Origin: Nemertoderma westbladi
Lineage: Eukaryota > Xenacoelomorpha > Nemertodermatida > Nemertodermatidae
Length of the DNA stretch: 64,000 bases
Assembly: GCA_032718475.1 (NCBI GenBank)
Contig: JAUCBJ010001154.1
Span: 62,001-126,000, forward strand
Direction of reading: 5' to 3'
Notes under the pieces: model-generated
Databases searched by the model: none
What the model was told of the DNA's origin: nothing
What the model saw: only the letters and a program-made list of their open reading frames with translations
Shown: piece by piece, positions 1-12,014 of the stretch
Position numbering within the stretch: the stretch's first letter is position 1
Layout: each line of letters begins with the position of its first letter
Made by a program: the position numbers and the translations under genes

Positions 1-3000
1 TACCAGCAGTTAGTGACACAATCTACACACCCAGCAGTTAGTGACACAATCACACGTACCCAACAGTTAGTGACACAATCACACGTACCCAATAGTTAAT
101 TACACAATCTACACACCCAGCAGTTAGTGACATAATCACAAGTACCCAACAGTTAATGACATAATCTACACACCCAGCAGTTAGTGACACAATTACAAGT
201 ACCAGCAGTTAGTGACACAATCTACACACCCAGCAGTTAGTGACACAATCACACGTACCCAACAGTTAGTGACACAATCACACGTACCCAATAGTTAATG
301 ACATAATCTACACACCCATCAGTTAGTGACACAATCACAAGTACCCAATAGTTAGTGACACAATTACACGTACCCAATAGTTAGTGACACAATCACAAGT
401 ACCCAGCAGTTAGTGGCACAATTACACGTACCCAATAGTTAGTGACACAATCACAAGTACCAACAGTTAGTGACACAATCACACGTACCCAACAGTTAGT
501 GACACAATCACAAGTACCCAGCAGTTAGTGGCACAATTACACGTACCCAATAGTTAGTGACACAATCACAAGTACCAACAGTTAGTGACACAATCACACG
601 TACCCAACAGTTAGTGACACAATCACAAGTACCCAGCAGTTAGTGACACAATTACACGTACCCAATAGTTAGTGACACAATCACAAGTACCAACAGTTAG
701 TGACACAATCACACGTACCCAATAGTTAGTGACACAATCACAAGTACCCAACAGTTAGTGACACAATCACAAGTACCCAGCAGTTAGTGACACAATTACA
801 CGTACCCAATTGTTAGTGACACAATCACAAGTACCAACAGTTAGTGACACAATCACACGTACCCAACAGTTAGTGACACAATCACACGTACCCAATAGTT
901 AATGACACAATCTACACACCCATCAGTTAGTGCCACAATCACAAGTACCCAGCAGTTAGTGACACAATTACACGTACCCAATAGTTAGTGACACAATCAC
1001 AAGTACCAACAGTTAGTGACACAATCACACGTACCCAACAGTTAGTGACACAATCACACGTACCCAACAGTTAATGACATAATCTACACACCCATCAGTT
1101 AGTGACACAATCACACGTACCCAATAGTTAGTGACACAATAACAAGTACCAACAGTTAGTGACACAATCACACGTACCCAACAGTTAATGACATAATCTA
1201 CACACCCATCAGTTAGTGACACAATCACACGTACCCAATAGTTAGTGACACAATAACAAGTACCAACAGTTAGTGATACAATCACACGTATCCAACAGTT
1301 AGTGACACAATCACACGTACCCAGCAGTTAGTGACACAATCACACGTACCAGCAGTTAGTGACACAATCACACGTACCCAACAGTTAATGACATAATCTA
1401 CACACCCATCAGTTAGTGACACAATCACAAGTACCCAACAGTTAATGACATAATCTACACACCCATCAGTTAGTGACACAATCACAAGTTCCAACAGTTA
1501 GTGACACAATCACACGTACCCAACAGTTAGTGACACAATCACACGTACGCAGCAGTTAGTGACACAATCACACGTACCAGCAGTTAGTGACACAATCACA
1601 CGTACCCAACAGTTAATGACATAATCTACACACCCATCAGTTAGTGACACAATCACACGTACCCAATAGTTAGTGACACAATCACAAGTACCAACAGTTA
1701 GTGACACAATCACACGTACCCAACAGTTAGTGACACAATCACACGTACCCAGCCGTTAGTGACACAATCACACGTACCAACAGTTAGTGACACAATCACA
1801 CGTACCCAGCAGTTAGTGACACAATCACACGTACCAGCAGTTAGTGACACAATCACACGTACCCAACAGTTAATGACATAATCTACACACCCATCAGTTA
1901 GTGACACAATCACACGTACCCAATAGTTAGTGACACAATCACAAGTACCAACAGTTAGTGACACAATCACACGTACCCAACAGTTAGTGACGCAATCACA
2001 CGTACCCAGAAGTTGGTGACACAATCACACGTACCCAATAGTTAATGACACAATCACACATTTCCAGCAGTTAGTGACACAATCACACATTTCCAGCAGT
2101 TAGTTACTCAATCACAAGTACCAATCAGTTAGTGACACAATCACAAGTACCAACAGTTAGTGACACAATCACAAGTACCAACAGTTAGTGACACAATCAC
2201 ACATTTCCAGCAGTTAGTGACACAATCACACGTACCAGCAGTTAGTGACACAATCACACGTACCCAACAGTTAGTGACACAATTACACGTACCCAACAGT
2301 TAGAGACACAATCACACGTACCCAACAGTTAGTGACACAATCACACGTACCCAATAGTTAGTGACACAATCACACGTACCCAACAGTTAGTGACACAATC
2401 GCACGTACCCAATAGTTAGTGACACAATCACACGTACCCAATAGTTAATGACACAATCTACACACCCATCAGTTAGTGACACAATCACAAGTACCCAGCA
2501 GTTAGTGACACAATTACACGTACCCAATAGTTAGTGACACAATCACAAGTACCAACAGTTAGTGACACAATCACACGTACCCAACAGTTAGTGACACAAT
2601 CACACGTACCCAATAGTTAATGACACAATCACACGTACCCAACAGTTAATGACATAATCTACACACCCAGCAGTTAGTGACACAATCACAAGTACCCAAC
2701 AGTTAGTGACACAATCACACGTACCCAATAGTTAGTGACACAATCAAAAGTACCAACAGTTAGTGACACAATTACACGTACCCAACAGTTAGTGACACAA
2801 TTACAAGTACCAATCAGTTAGTGACACAATCACAAGTACCAACAGTTAGTGACACAATCACACGTACCCAACAGTTAGTGACACAATCACACGTACCCAA
2901 TAGTTAATGACACAATCTACACACCCATCAGTTAGTGACACAATCACAAGTACCCAGCAGTTAGTGACACAATTACACGTACCCAATAGTTAGTGACACA

Positions 3001-5340
3001 ATCACAAGTACCAACAGTTAGTGACACAATCACACGTACCCAACAGTTAGTGACACAATCACACGTACCCAACAGTTAATGACATAATCTACACACCCAT
3101 CAGTTAGTGACACAATCACACGTACCCAATAGTTAATTACACAATCTACACACCCATCAGTTAGTGACACAATCACAAGTACCCAACAGTTAGTGACACA
3201 ATCACACGTACCCAATAGTTAGTGACACAATCAAAAGTACCAACAGTTAGTGACACAATTACACGTACCCAACAGTTAGTGACACAATTACAAGTACCAA
3301 TCAGTTAGTGACACAATCACAAGTACCAACAGTTAGTGACACAATCACACGTACCCAACAGTTAGTGACACAATCACACGTACCCAATAGTTAATGACAC
3401 AATCTACACACCCATCAGTTAGTGACACAATCACAAGTACCCAGCAGTTAGTGACACAATTACACGTACCCAATAGTTAGTGACACAATCACAAGTACCA
3501 ACAGTTAGTGACACAATCACACGTACCCAACAGTTAGTGACACAATCACACGTACCCAACAGTTAATGACATAATCTACACACCCATCAGTTAGTGACAC
3601 AATCACACGTACCCAATAGTTAGTGACACAATAACAAGTACCAACAGTTAGTGACACAATCACACGTATCCAACAGTTAGTGACACAATCACACGTACCC
3701 AGCAGTTAGTGACACAATCACACGTACCAGCAGTTAGTGACACAATCACACGTACCCAACAGTTAATGACATAATCTACACACCCATCAGTTAGTGACAC
3801 AATCACAAGTACCCAACAGTTAATGACATAATCTACACACCCATCAGTTAGTGACACAATCACAAGTTCCAACAGTTAGTGACACAATCACACGTACCCA
3901 ACAGTTAGTGACACAATCACACTTACGCAGCAGTTAGTGACACAATCACACGTACCAGCAGTTAGTGACACAATCACACGTACCCAACAGTTAATGACAT
4001 AATCTACACACCCATCAGTTAGTGACACAATCACACGTACCCAATAGTTAGTGACACAATCACAAGTACCAACAGTTAGTGACACAATCACACGTACCCA
4101 ACAGTTAGTGACACAATCACACGTACCCAGCCGTTAGTGACACAATCACACGTACCAACAGTTAGTGACACAATCACACGTACCCAACAGTTAGTGACAC
4201 AATCACACGTACCCAGCAGTTAGTGACACAATCACACGTACCAGCAGTTAGTGACACAATCACACGTACCCAACAGTTAATGACATAATCTACACACCCA
4301 TCAGTTAGTGACACAATCACACGTACCCAATAGTTAGTGACACAATCACAAGTACCAACAGTTAGTGACACAATCACACGTACCCAACAGTTAGTGACAC
4401 AATCACACGTACCCAGCAGTTGGTGACACAATCACACGTACCAGCAGTTAGTGACACAATCACACGTACCCAACAGTTAATGACATAATCTACACACCCA
4501 GCAGTTAGTGACACAATCACAAGTACCCAACAGTTAATGACATAATCTACACACCCAGCAGTTAGTGACACAATTACACGTACCCAACAGTTAGTGACAC
4601 AATCTACACACCCATCAGTTAGTGACATAATCACAAGTACCCAGCAGGTAGTGACACAATCACAAGTACCCAACAGTTAATGACATAATCTACACACCCA
4701 GCAGTTAGTGACACAATCACAAGTACCCAACAGTTAATGACATAATCTACACACCCATCAGTTAGTGACACAATCACAAGTACCCAGCAGTTAGTGACAC
4801 AATCACAAGTACCCAACAGTTAATGACATAATCTACACACCCAGCAGTTAGTGACACAATCACAAGTACCCAACAGTTAATGACATAATCTACACACCCA
4901 GCAGTTAGTGACACAATTACACGTACCCAACAGTTAGTGACACAATCACACGTACCCAGCAGTTAGTGACACAATTACACGTACCCAATAGTTAGTGACA
5001 CAATCACAAGTACCAACAGTTAGTGACACAATCACACGTACCCAATAGTTAGTGACACAATTACACGTACCCAATAGTTAATGACACAATCTACACACCC
5101 ATCAGTTAGTGACATAATCACAAGTACCAACAGTTAGTGACACAATCACAAGTACCCAGCAGTTAGTGGCACAATTACACGTACCCAATAGTTAGTGACA
5201 CAATCACAAGTACCAACAGTTAGTGACACAATCTACACACCCAGCAGTTAATGACACAATCTACACACCCATCAGTTAGTGACATAATCACAAGTACCCA
5301 GCAGTTAGTGACAAAATCACAAGTATCGAGCACTTAGTAA
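1..5340. repeat. Satellite array of 28/29-bp units, cut by window start
   Basis: The whole stretch is a tandem array built on the core cagttagtgacacaatca, joined by linkers such as cgtaccca, agtacc or tctacacaccca. Units are 28 or 29 bp, so roughly 180 copies are present. Three main variants (acacgta, acaagta, and taatgacataatctacaca) alternate in a set order, giving higher-order repeats: the block around 1280-1715 recurs with the same variant order 2378 bp later (3660-4091), and a shorter block recurs at about 2450, 2905 and 3385. The minus strand shows many short open frames because the unit rarely makes a stop codon; they are by-products, not genes. The array ends 75 bp before the acceptor of the exon at 5415, so it probably lies in that gene's last intron. 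Confidence 0.95.
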
Positions 5341-5414
5341 CACAATATTCCGTATCAACCACCCTGACCAGAATCAGAATTTTGTTGCGAAACTTTATCT
5401 AATCTATCTTCCAG

Positions 5415-5737
5415 ATCGGAGTCCTATAGAACTGTTTTCCCGCCGTTACGATGTTCCCACCCAACGCAACTCGTCTACGCTCCCTCAGTCCCAGAGTTGT
5501 CTACTCCCCAGCACGTCTAACAACAACCCCATAGTGTTCGTCGGCGACAATCGATTCCGCTCGCTCTCCCCACCGATACAATCCGTGCGACACGGCGACC
5601 CCAACCGAACTCGGAAGTTGGTACAGTATAGGAATCAGCAGTCGGCGAGTCCGTTAACTTACTACCAGGGACTGCTGACGACTCCCGCTGCAGTCGCTGC
5701 TCCTAGGAGCAGTAGGGAAAATGATTCCACCGTGTGA
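5415..5737 (+). CDS. Terminal exon of an unidentified protein ending in a PDZ-binding motif
   Basis: A pyrimidine-rich acceptor (tctatcttccag) ends at 5414. From it one frame, entered after two bases, stays open for about 106 codons to a TGA at 5735-5737. The stretch is clearly richer in G+C than its surroundings and uses CGN and CCN codons, as coding exons elsewhere in this window do. The protein is Ser/Arg/Pro/Gln-rich and looks disordered; it includes RSPIELFSRRYD near the start and ends RENDSTV. The last three residues fit a class I PDZ ligand (S/T-x-hydrophobic), common on cytosolic tails of channels, receptors and adhesion proteins. The rest of the gene would lie upstream, beyond the satellite and outside the window. 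I do not recognise the family. The acceptor, open frame, composition and C-terminal motif all support an exon; without them this would be only a 67-codon ORF. Confidence 0.55.
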
Positions 5738-6770
5738 TATTATCATTCAGTTCCCATATGTGGTGCTTTTACTCCAAGAGTTACTCCAAGACTGTGGTTG
5801 GAGTGCCATTAATTTCCTGGCGTTCTTGAAGACAACATAAGATGCCGCCCTGTCTATCATTAATTTTGCGGCAATTAATGTATTGCTGTGCCCTAATGAT
5901 TAACGGTAAATAGATACCGGAGTACATTCAATAATAAGGCAACGATTTTGAATATTTCGTCGGCGAAATTTGCGAACTTCCCTTGTATGTGGCTGCCATT
6001 TTTGTACTAGAGTAGCTTGTTTTACAGTAAATATGAGTTTCGTGTTCACCTTACCCAATCTCCTTACCTTACCTTACCTAACCTTAATTCACCTTACCAA
6101 GTCTCGATTTTCGCGAACGTTTTTGTGGTTATATATCCTAAATTAATACAAGGCGTTGTAGTTATAGAACGCATTGATGCAATATACATTTTTGTTCGCA
6201 AAACTAAAAACTTTTTTTAATTCAAAATAGTTAACACAATCTAGAACATCTAAAAAATATTTTTCAATCATTATCTGATATCGCGAATTTCGTCGAAGAA
6301 ATTTCAAAATGGTTGCCTTACTCTAGAAGTACTGTAGTAGTGTACCGTAGTAGCAATACCGGGATAAAGATTAGTGGTTGGCACTTTCTACCACTAAAAA
6401 CTAAAATATTCCCTATCCCAAAGTGATAAAACCCGTGAACGGCTGAAGTCATAGTGAACTGATTTTGTGGAAACTGGATTGTTATTTATTGTTGTTATTA
6501 ATTATTATTATTTACAAATTATTTGTTGTTCTAGAATATGTGGCGTTCAATATATCAAACTTTCTTAATGTTTTTATCATAATATAATGTATACAGTATA
6601 ATTTATCATTTATACGCTGATGACACTCGGATATATATATAATTTTCAAAAGTAACGAAATATCAAATGAGGTGGAAAGTGTCTCGCTGATATCCGCATC
6701 TGGGTGACTGTATACTTTCTGAAAGGAAATAACGACAAGACTTATATCCTACTGCTCAAAATCGGGTCAA
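5738..6770. other. AT-rich non-coding stretch after the PDZ-motif exon
   Basis: This probably holds the 3' UTR of the exon ending at 5737, followed by intergenic DNA. It contains a short cttacc-type repeat near 6062-6095 and simple AT-rich sequence. No clear AATAAA signal and no convincing reading frame were seen. Confidence 0.5.
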
Positions 6771-8691
6771 TGTGAAATCAACCCAGATCGGCAACGACAA
6801 TATTGCATGTAGTTTCTCTGTGAAATCAACCCAGATCGGCAACGACAATATTGCATGTAGTTTCTCTGTGAAATCAACCCAGATCGGCAACGACAATATT
6901 GCATGTAGTTTCTCTGTGAAATCAACCCCGATCGGCAACGACAATATTGCATGTAGTTTCTCTGTGAAATCAACCCAGATCGGCAACGACAATATTGCAT
7001 GTAGTTTCTCTGTGAAATCAACCCCGATCGGCAACGACAATATTGCATGTAGTTTCTCTGTGAACTCAACCCAGATCGGCAACGACAATATTGCATGTAG
7101 TTTCTCTGTGAAATCAACCCCGATCGGCAACGACAATATTGCATGTAGTTTCTCTGTGAAATCAACCCAGATCGGCAACGACAATATTGCATGTAGTTTC
7201 TCTGTGAAATCAACCCCGATCGGCAACGACAATATTGCATGTAGTTTCTCTGTGAAATCAACCCAGATCGGCAACGACAATATTGCATGTAGTTTCTCTG
7301 TGAAATCAACCCAGATCGGCAACGACAATATTGCATGTAGTTTCTCTGTGAAATCAACCCAGATCGGCAACGACAATATTGCATGTAGTTTCTCTGTGAA
7401 ATCAACCCAGATCGGCAACGACAATATTGCATGTAGTTTCTCTGTGAAATCAACCCCGATCGGCAACGACAATATTGCATGTAGTTTCTCTGTGAAATCA
7501 ACCCAGATCGGCAACGACAATATTGCATGTAGTTTCTCTGTGAAATCAACCCAGATCGGCAACGACAATATTGCATGTAGTTTCTCTGTGAAATCAACCC
7601 AGATCGGCAACGACAATATTGCATGTAGTTTCTCTGTGAAATCAACCCAGATCGGCAACGACAATATTGCATGTAGTTTCTCTGTGAAATCAACCCAGAT
7701 CGGCAACGACAATATTGCATGTAGTTTCTCTGTGAAATCAACCCAGATCGGCAACGACAATATTGCATGTAGTTTCTCTGTGAAATCAACCCAGATCGGC
7801 AACGACAATATTGCATGTAGTTTCTCTGTGAACTCAACCCAGATCGGCAACGACAATATTGCATGTAGTTTCTCTGTGAAATCAACCCAGATCGGCAACG
7901 ACAATATTGCATGTAGTTTCTCTGTGAAATCAACCCAGATCGGCAACGACAATATTGCATGTAGTTTCTCTGTGAACTCAACCCAGATCGGCAACGACAA
8001 TATTGCATGTGTTTCTCTGTGAAATCAACCCCGATCGGCAACGACAATATTGCATGTAGTTTCTCTGTGAACTCAACCCAGATCGGCAACGACAATATTG
8101 CATGTAGTTTCTCTGTGAAATCAACCCCGATCGGCAACGACAATATTGCATGTAGTTTCTCTGTGAAATCAACCCCGATCGGCAACGACAATATTGCATG
8201 TAGTTTCTCTGTGAAATCAACCCAGATCGGCAACGACAATATTGCATGTAGTTTCTCTGTGAAATCAACCCCGATCGGCAACGACAATATTGCATGTAGT
8301 TTCTCTGTGAAATCAACCCAGATCGGCAACGACAATATTGCATGTAGTTTCTCTGTGAAATCAACCCCGATCGGCAACGACAATATTGCATGTAGTTTCT
8401 CTGTGAACTCAACCCAGATCGGCAACGACAATATTGCATGTAGTTTCTCTGTGAAATCAACCCCGATCGGCAACGACAATATTGCATGTAGTTTCTCTGT
8501 GAACTCAACCCAGATCGGCAACGACAATATTGCATGTAGTTTCTCTGTGAAATCAACCCCGATCGGCAACGACAATATTGCATGTAGTTTCTCTGTGAAC
8601 TCAACCCAGATCGGCAACGACAATATTGCATGTAGTTTCTCTGTGAAATCAACCCCGATCGGCAACGACAATATTGCATGTAGTTTCTCTG
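6771..8691. repeat. 48-bp minisatellite, about 40 copies
   Basis: About 40 head-to-tail copies of a 48-bp unit with the core cggcaacgacaatattgcat. Copies differ almost only at two sites: cccagatc versus ccccgatc, and gaaatc versus gaactc. One copy near 8010 has lost a base (gcatgtgtttc), so it is 47 bp. Because 48 is a multiple of three and the unit lacks stops in several frames, ORFs of 238 to 634 codons appear on both strands. The single-base loss breaks every such frame, and the two variable sites change the residue in the plus-strand frame (Q/P and K/N). There is no start context, domain or flanking exon signal. I read the array as non-coding. Confidence 0.93.
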
Positions 8692-9290
8692 CAAAGAATA
8701 TCCGATTAATTATGTATGGATTCTTGAAAATCTTAAAAAACTGTTTGGTTGTTAGAGAATCTTTCTTCGAAGCACTTATAAAACGTTACCTAAGCAAAGA
8801 TTCACTTCAGATATTAATACATTGCTTTATTATAAACAATCTAGATATGACAAGAAATGAGCCTAGCGGCCCGTCAAAGAACCGCCTGATCAAACAAGAT
8901 CAACTAAAATACAGTTAGTTATCGGTTTAGGTTATTTTATTTGCATTCTAGAACCACAGGCCAAAATAAAACTAGCTAGACTAGCCCCACCTACCTTTAT
9001 TAAAAATTATTACAAATTGTTATGAATATTTGGCGGTCTTTTTACAGCCCTCGCTATGTTTTAGTACTCATTAAACAGAAAATGATCAAAGCCTATGGCG
9101 CAATTGGAGCCCTAAAACATTTCCACTTGCTTTCAGTCTAAACCGGTTTAAATATATTTAAAATTCAAATAGCTCCATAATTAATTACTCACATACTACC
9201 TGTAATTGGCCTTTTCCTAAGTTAAAAGAAATTGACAAAGTAAAATCTATATTTATTAAACGCATGCTGGGTTATAGATAGGCTACTTCA
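8692..9290. other. AT-rich spacer, no gene seen
   Basis: The plus-strand frame of the minisatellite runs on to 8918 without homology or coding composition. The rest is simple AT-rich sequence. No RNA gene or transposon end was recognised. Confidence 0.5.
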
Positions 9291-9294
9291 TCCA

Positions 9295-9712
9295 CCGCAC
9301 TACTAGGATCGGCATGCTGCATTTTTAAGAATGCTGTGCCGGCTTGTCGACAAAATTGCGCCGCCACAACTCCCTATCACCCATGACATTTGATAGATCA
9401 TCCGCATCTTCAAGGCCAGTGTTCTTTAAGATGCGTCTCAAGAAAGTCATGGGTTGTCCACCATGCTTATTCACTCCATGAGGCTGCCAAAGTACAAGAT
9501 TATGCACTGGCTGGTCCTCACGGCGAAAGCAATGTCCTGCAAAGCGGAGGCGACTTTGTTCTAGTGTCAAGCTTGCGGGAACCAATGAGACACCTCCAAT
9601 GTTATATAGTGTCTGGTTGGAGATATGTGCATTGAACTTGACACAATGAACCCGGCGTAGCATTCTTGTGAATGTGCCATCCAAAGATTTGGTGTCCTCA
9701 GCAGTTAGTTAG
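9295..9712 (-). pseudogene. LINE 3' end (family A), truncated non-LTR retrotransposon
   Basis: The reading frame 9684-9325 encodes the C-terminal tail that follows the reverse transcriptase domain in many LINE ORF2 proteins: LDGT-type start (here MDGTFTRMLRRVHC), LRFAGHCFRREDQPVHN, a G-G-Q-P linker and GDRELWRRN near the end. The RT and endonuclease domains are absent, so this is a dead 5'-truncated copy. It shares high identity with copies at 24745-25255 and 63171-63637 (plus strand) and part of 58090-58430. After the stop these copies share a short 3' tail, gcagcatgccgatcctagt, ending in tag repeats, a common LINE 3' structure. The clade is not resolved. Confidence 0.8.
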
Positions 9713-10126
9713 TTAGTTATTGAATTTAATTGAATTGGGATTGAATTGTCATACGGTATATTTCACTGTATTGTTTGTTTAGATTTTGAGTGATCCACAT
9801 ATTTTTGTTTTTTTAAGTATATTTTTTTTATGAATTCCTCGTTATGTTGTTCTATCATTGCAATGAAAGATGTTAAAACAATGCGGGCTAATATAACAAC
9901 TAAGTTATTAAATTTCTGAATTATCACTGCGGAAATTCGTTCTCCATTTAATCTGAGAACCCATTGAATAACGATGTCATGACGCAAGTTGGTGTTTTCT
10001 GGCTACCAAATCTTAATTGTAAAACTTCTTAATAGTCTCTCCTGTACACACGCTAGAATGACAAACCATCCACCATCTGACAAGCCACCCTAGTCGAGCG
10101 TGGCGTTGCGTGGTGGGGGTGGGGGA
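9713..10126. other. Region downstream of DCX-EMAP; likely 3' UTR
   Basis: This precedes the DCX-EMAP stop codon on the plus map, so it lies downstream of the gene. A minus-strand ATTAAA near 9947 could be its polyadenylation signal, giving a 3' UTR of about 180 bp. No other feature was seen. Confidence 0.4.
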
Positions 10127-11653
10127 CTACGTTTCAACTAAGTTCCATTGCATAAGCACTGCATCAGGGCCGCCTACGGTAATGAGCTTGGAACCCCGAA
10201 GGAAACGAACATTAGTAACGTTCCCGCTGGTGAGTTTAGTTTCGAAGAACTGAGCGCGCCGACTGGCGCACGGGTAGCGGTAGATCCGTAGGTATCCCTG
10301 CGTGTCCCCAACCGTTAGCACGTCCCGCTGCGGCTCGGCCCTATCGCAGCAGTTCACGTCGACGCCCAGCTGCAGTCCGGGCCATATCCCCGCGACGTGG
10401 TAGCCCAGTATGCAGGTGTGCGAGGCCCAATCAACGTCACGTGACTCTACCCCCCTCGCGATCTGTCGCAACTGCGCGGCGTCCCAGTAGTAAATCCTGT
10501 AGTCCCCGGTCACAGTCTGCATGTAGGAGTTGTTACCAGACCAGTCGATGTGCGTTACAAACGTGCTATGTCCGGTCAGCTGTCCGCTTTTACGGTACGA
10601 CGACCCGGCATCCTGCACCTCGAACAAATAAACATTGCAGTCGTGGCTGCTCGCAGCTAAAGCTCGCCCATCAGGACGGAAGGAAAGGCAGTCCAGTTGC
10701 TCTATTCCGATCTGGTAGCTTGCCATGTGGATGCCAGAGACGGCGTTGAGAACGATAATTCGTCCCACGGTCGTTCCCAAAGCAATGCTTTTACCTTGTG
10801 GATGAAATGACGCTGTTAGACACGGCTTCTCCACCATTGCTTTCCAGATAGGTTTGCGTGAGTCGAAATCCCACAAGATAGCCTGCAGATCATACCCGGC
10901 CGTCATAAACTTGGCCTCTGTGGGATGCACGCACAAAGCCCACACATCCTGCGTGTGTCCTTGCACCGTGTATCGAAACTTTGTTTGCATAGATCCCTCT
11001 AGAATGGCGTTATGAGTCGTCCCGATGTATATTGAACCATCGAGACCGCCGTCTCGACCCGCCACGATCGTTCGAATCCCTCCGGCGGTCTCCGGCAATG
11101 TCCGACCCGACATGGCGCTGGTGAAACCACCCGTGGAGTCCCACGCTATAATCCGCCTGTCGTAACCGCCCCCCGATAGCAGGGTGCCGTCGTCCAACAC
11201 ACATAGAGAGTATAGAGCCTGCTCGTGAGCGTGTTGGATGCGGTGTTTAACTCGGTAGGCGTTGATGTTATCGCAGGACCACACTGTAATAGATCCTGAC
11301 GAGTCCCCCGTTATTAAACTCTCGTCTGCGGTGAACGCTATGCTCGTTATGTAATCGGGAACATCTGTCCCGAATATGCCGCTCTTTTTATCTCGTAAAA
11401 GTTTGCCATCGAGGAGTTTCCAGAAGTATAAATGTTGTTTCCCTGCAGTAATTATTGTTCTCTCGTCGTACGGCTGGAAAGCCCCAAGAACCACCGTCTC
11501 TGGGTGAGTTTTCGACCGCGCTAACAATCGTTCTTCGTCCCAACTCCATAGTAACAATGAGTGGTCGCCCTCCCCATCAATAGCTAGTAGCCAATCACCG
11601 CGGTTGGATTGTTTCGAGAACATTGCTACTGCGACATCTCCTGTAAACATGTC
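10127..11653 (-). CDS. DCX-EMAP: DCX-EMAP exon 3: WD40 propellers to the stop
   Basis: The acceptor is ttatccgcag, with GAC as the first codon (DMFTGDVAVAMFSK), in phase 0 with exon 2. It continues 508 codons to TAG. The join IRIWSSATLSTLVILGM|DMFTGDVAVAMF falls where EML proteins read IRIWD..TL..L.V.G...F.RAV, so no exon appears missing from the 3.2-kb intron. The C-terminal NLVET is short, as in other EMLs. Confidence 0.92.
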   Translation of the reverse strand, partial: DMFTGDVAVAMFSKQSNRGDWLLAIDGEGDHSLLLWSWDEERLLARSKTHPETVVLGAFQPYDERTIITAGKQHLYFWKLLDGKLLRDKKSGIFGTDVPDYITSIAFTADESLITGDSSGSITVWSCDNINAYRVKHRIQHAHEQALYSLCVLDDGTLLSGGGYDRRIIAWDSTGGFTSAMSGRTLPETAGGIRTIVAGRDGGLDGSIYIGTTHNAILEGSMQTKFRYTVQGHTQDVWALCVHPTEAKFMTAGYDLQAILWDFDSRKPIWKAMVEKPCLTASFHPQGKSIALGTTVGRIIVLNAVSGIHMASYQIGIEQLDCLSFRPDGRALAASSHDCNVYLFEVQDAGSSYRKSGQLTGHSTFVTHIDWSGNNSYMQTVTGDYRIYYWDAAQLRQIARGVESRDVDWASHTCILGYHVAGIWPGLQLGVDVNCCDRAEPQRDVLTVGDTQGYLRIYRYPCASRRAQFFETKLTSGNVTNVRFLRGSKLITVGGPDAVLMQWNLVET

Positions 11654-11975
11654 CTGCGGATAAAAGAACAATTATTTTAAACAATTAAACTACCATTTTA
11701 ATATACCCACCCACCTTTACACTGTATTGTATTTCAATTTCTTGTCTTCTTTCCGATTGATCTTTTGCATATTTTTTTAATTAGTCAAATTTCAATATTA
11801 TTCTTATCTATTGTATAATATAATTGTATAATAAGTTGTATCCACACTTATTTCATTTAGGCCATAAAATAGTTGTGGGGCGAGCCACGAAGTTGGCGGA
11901 GCCTTAGCGAATTGACACTGTTAGAGGGTGGGTCAATTTATGCAAATAGTTGTCGTCGTCGTCGTCGTCGTCGTT

Positions 11976-12014
<39 letters not shown>

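Noticed and set aside
1025-4816. Minus-strand ORFs repeating VIVSLT and VTNCW
   Set aside because: By-products of the 28/29-bp satellite; starts and stops track unit variants.
1-8691. CRISPR array
   Set aside because: Units are contiguous tandem repeats with no unique spacers, and the genome is eukaryotic.
6756-8918. Long ORFs (238-634 codons) on both strands
   Set aside because: They are frames through the 48-bp minisatellite, present on both strands, broken by a 47-bp unit and without domains.
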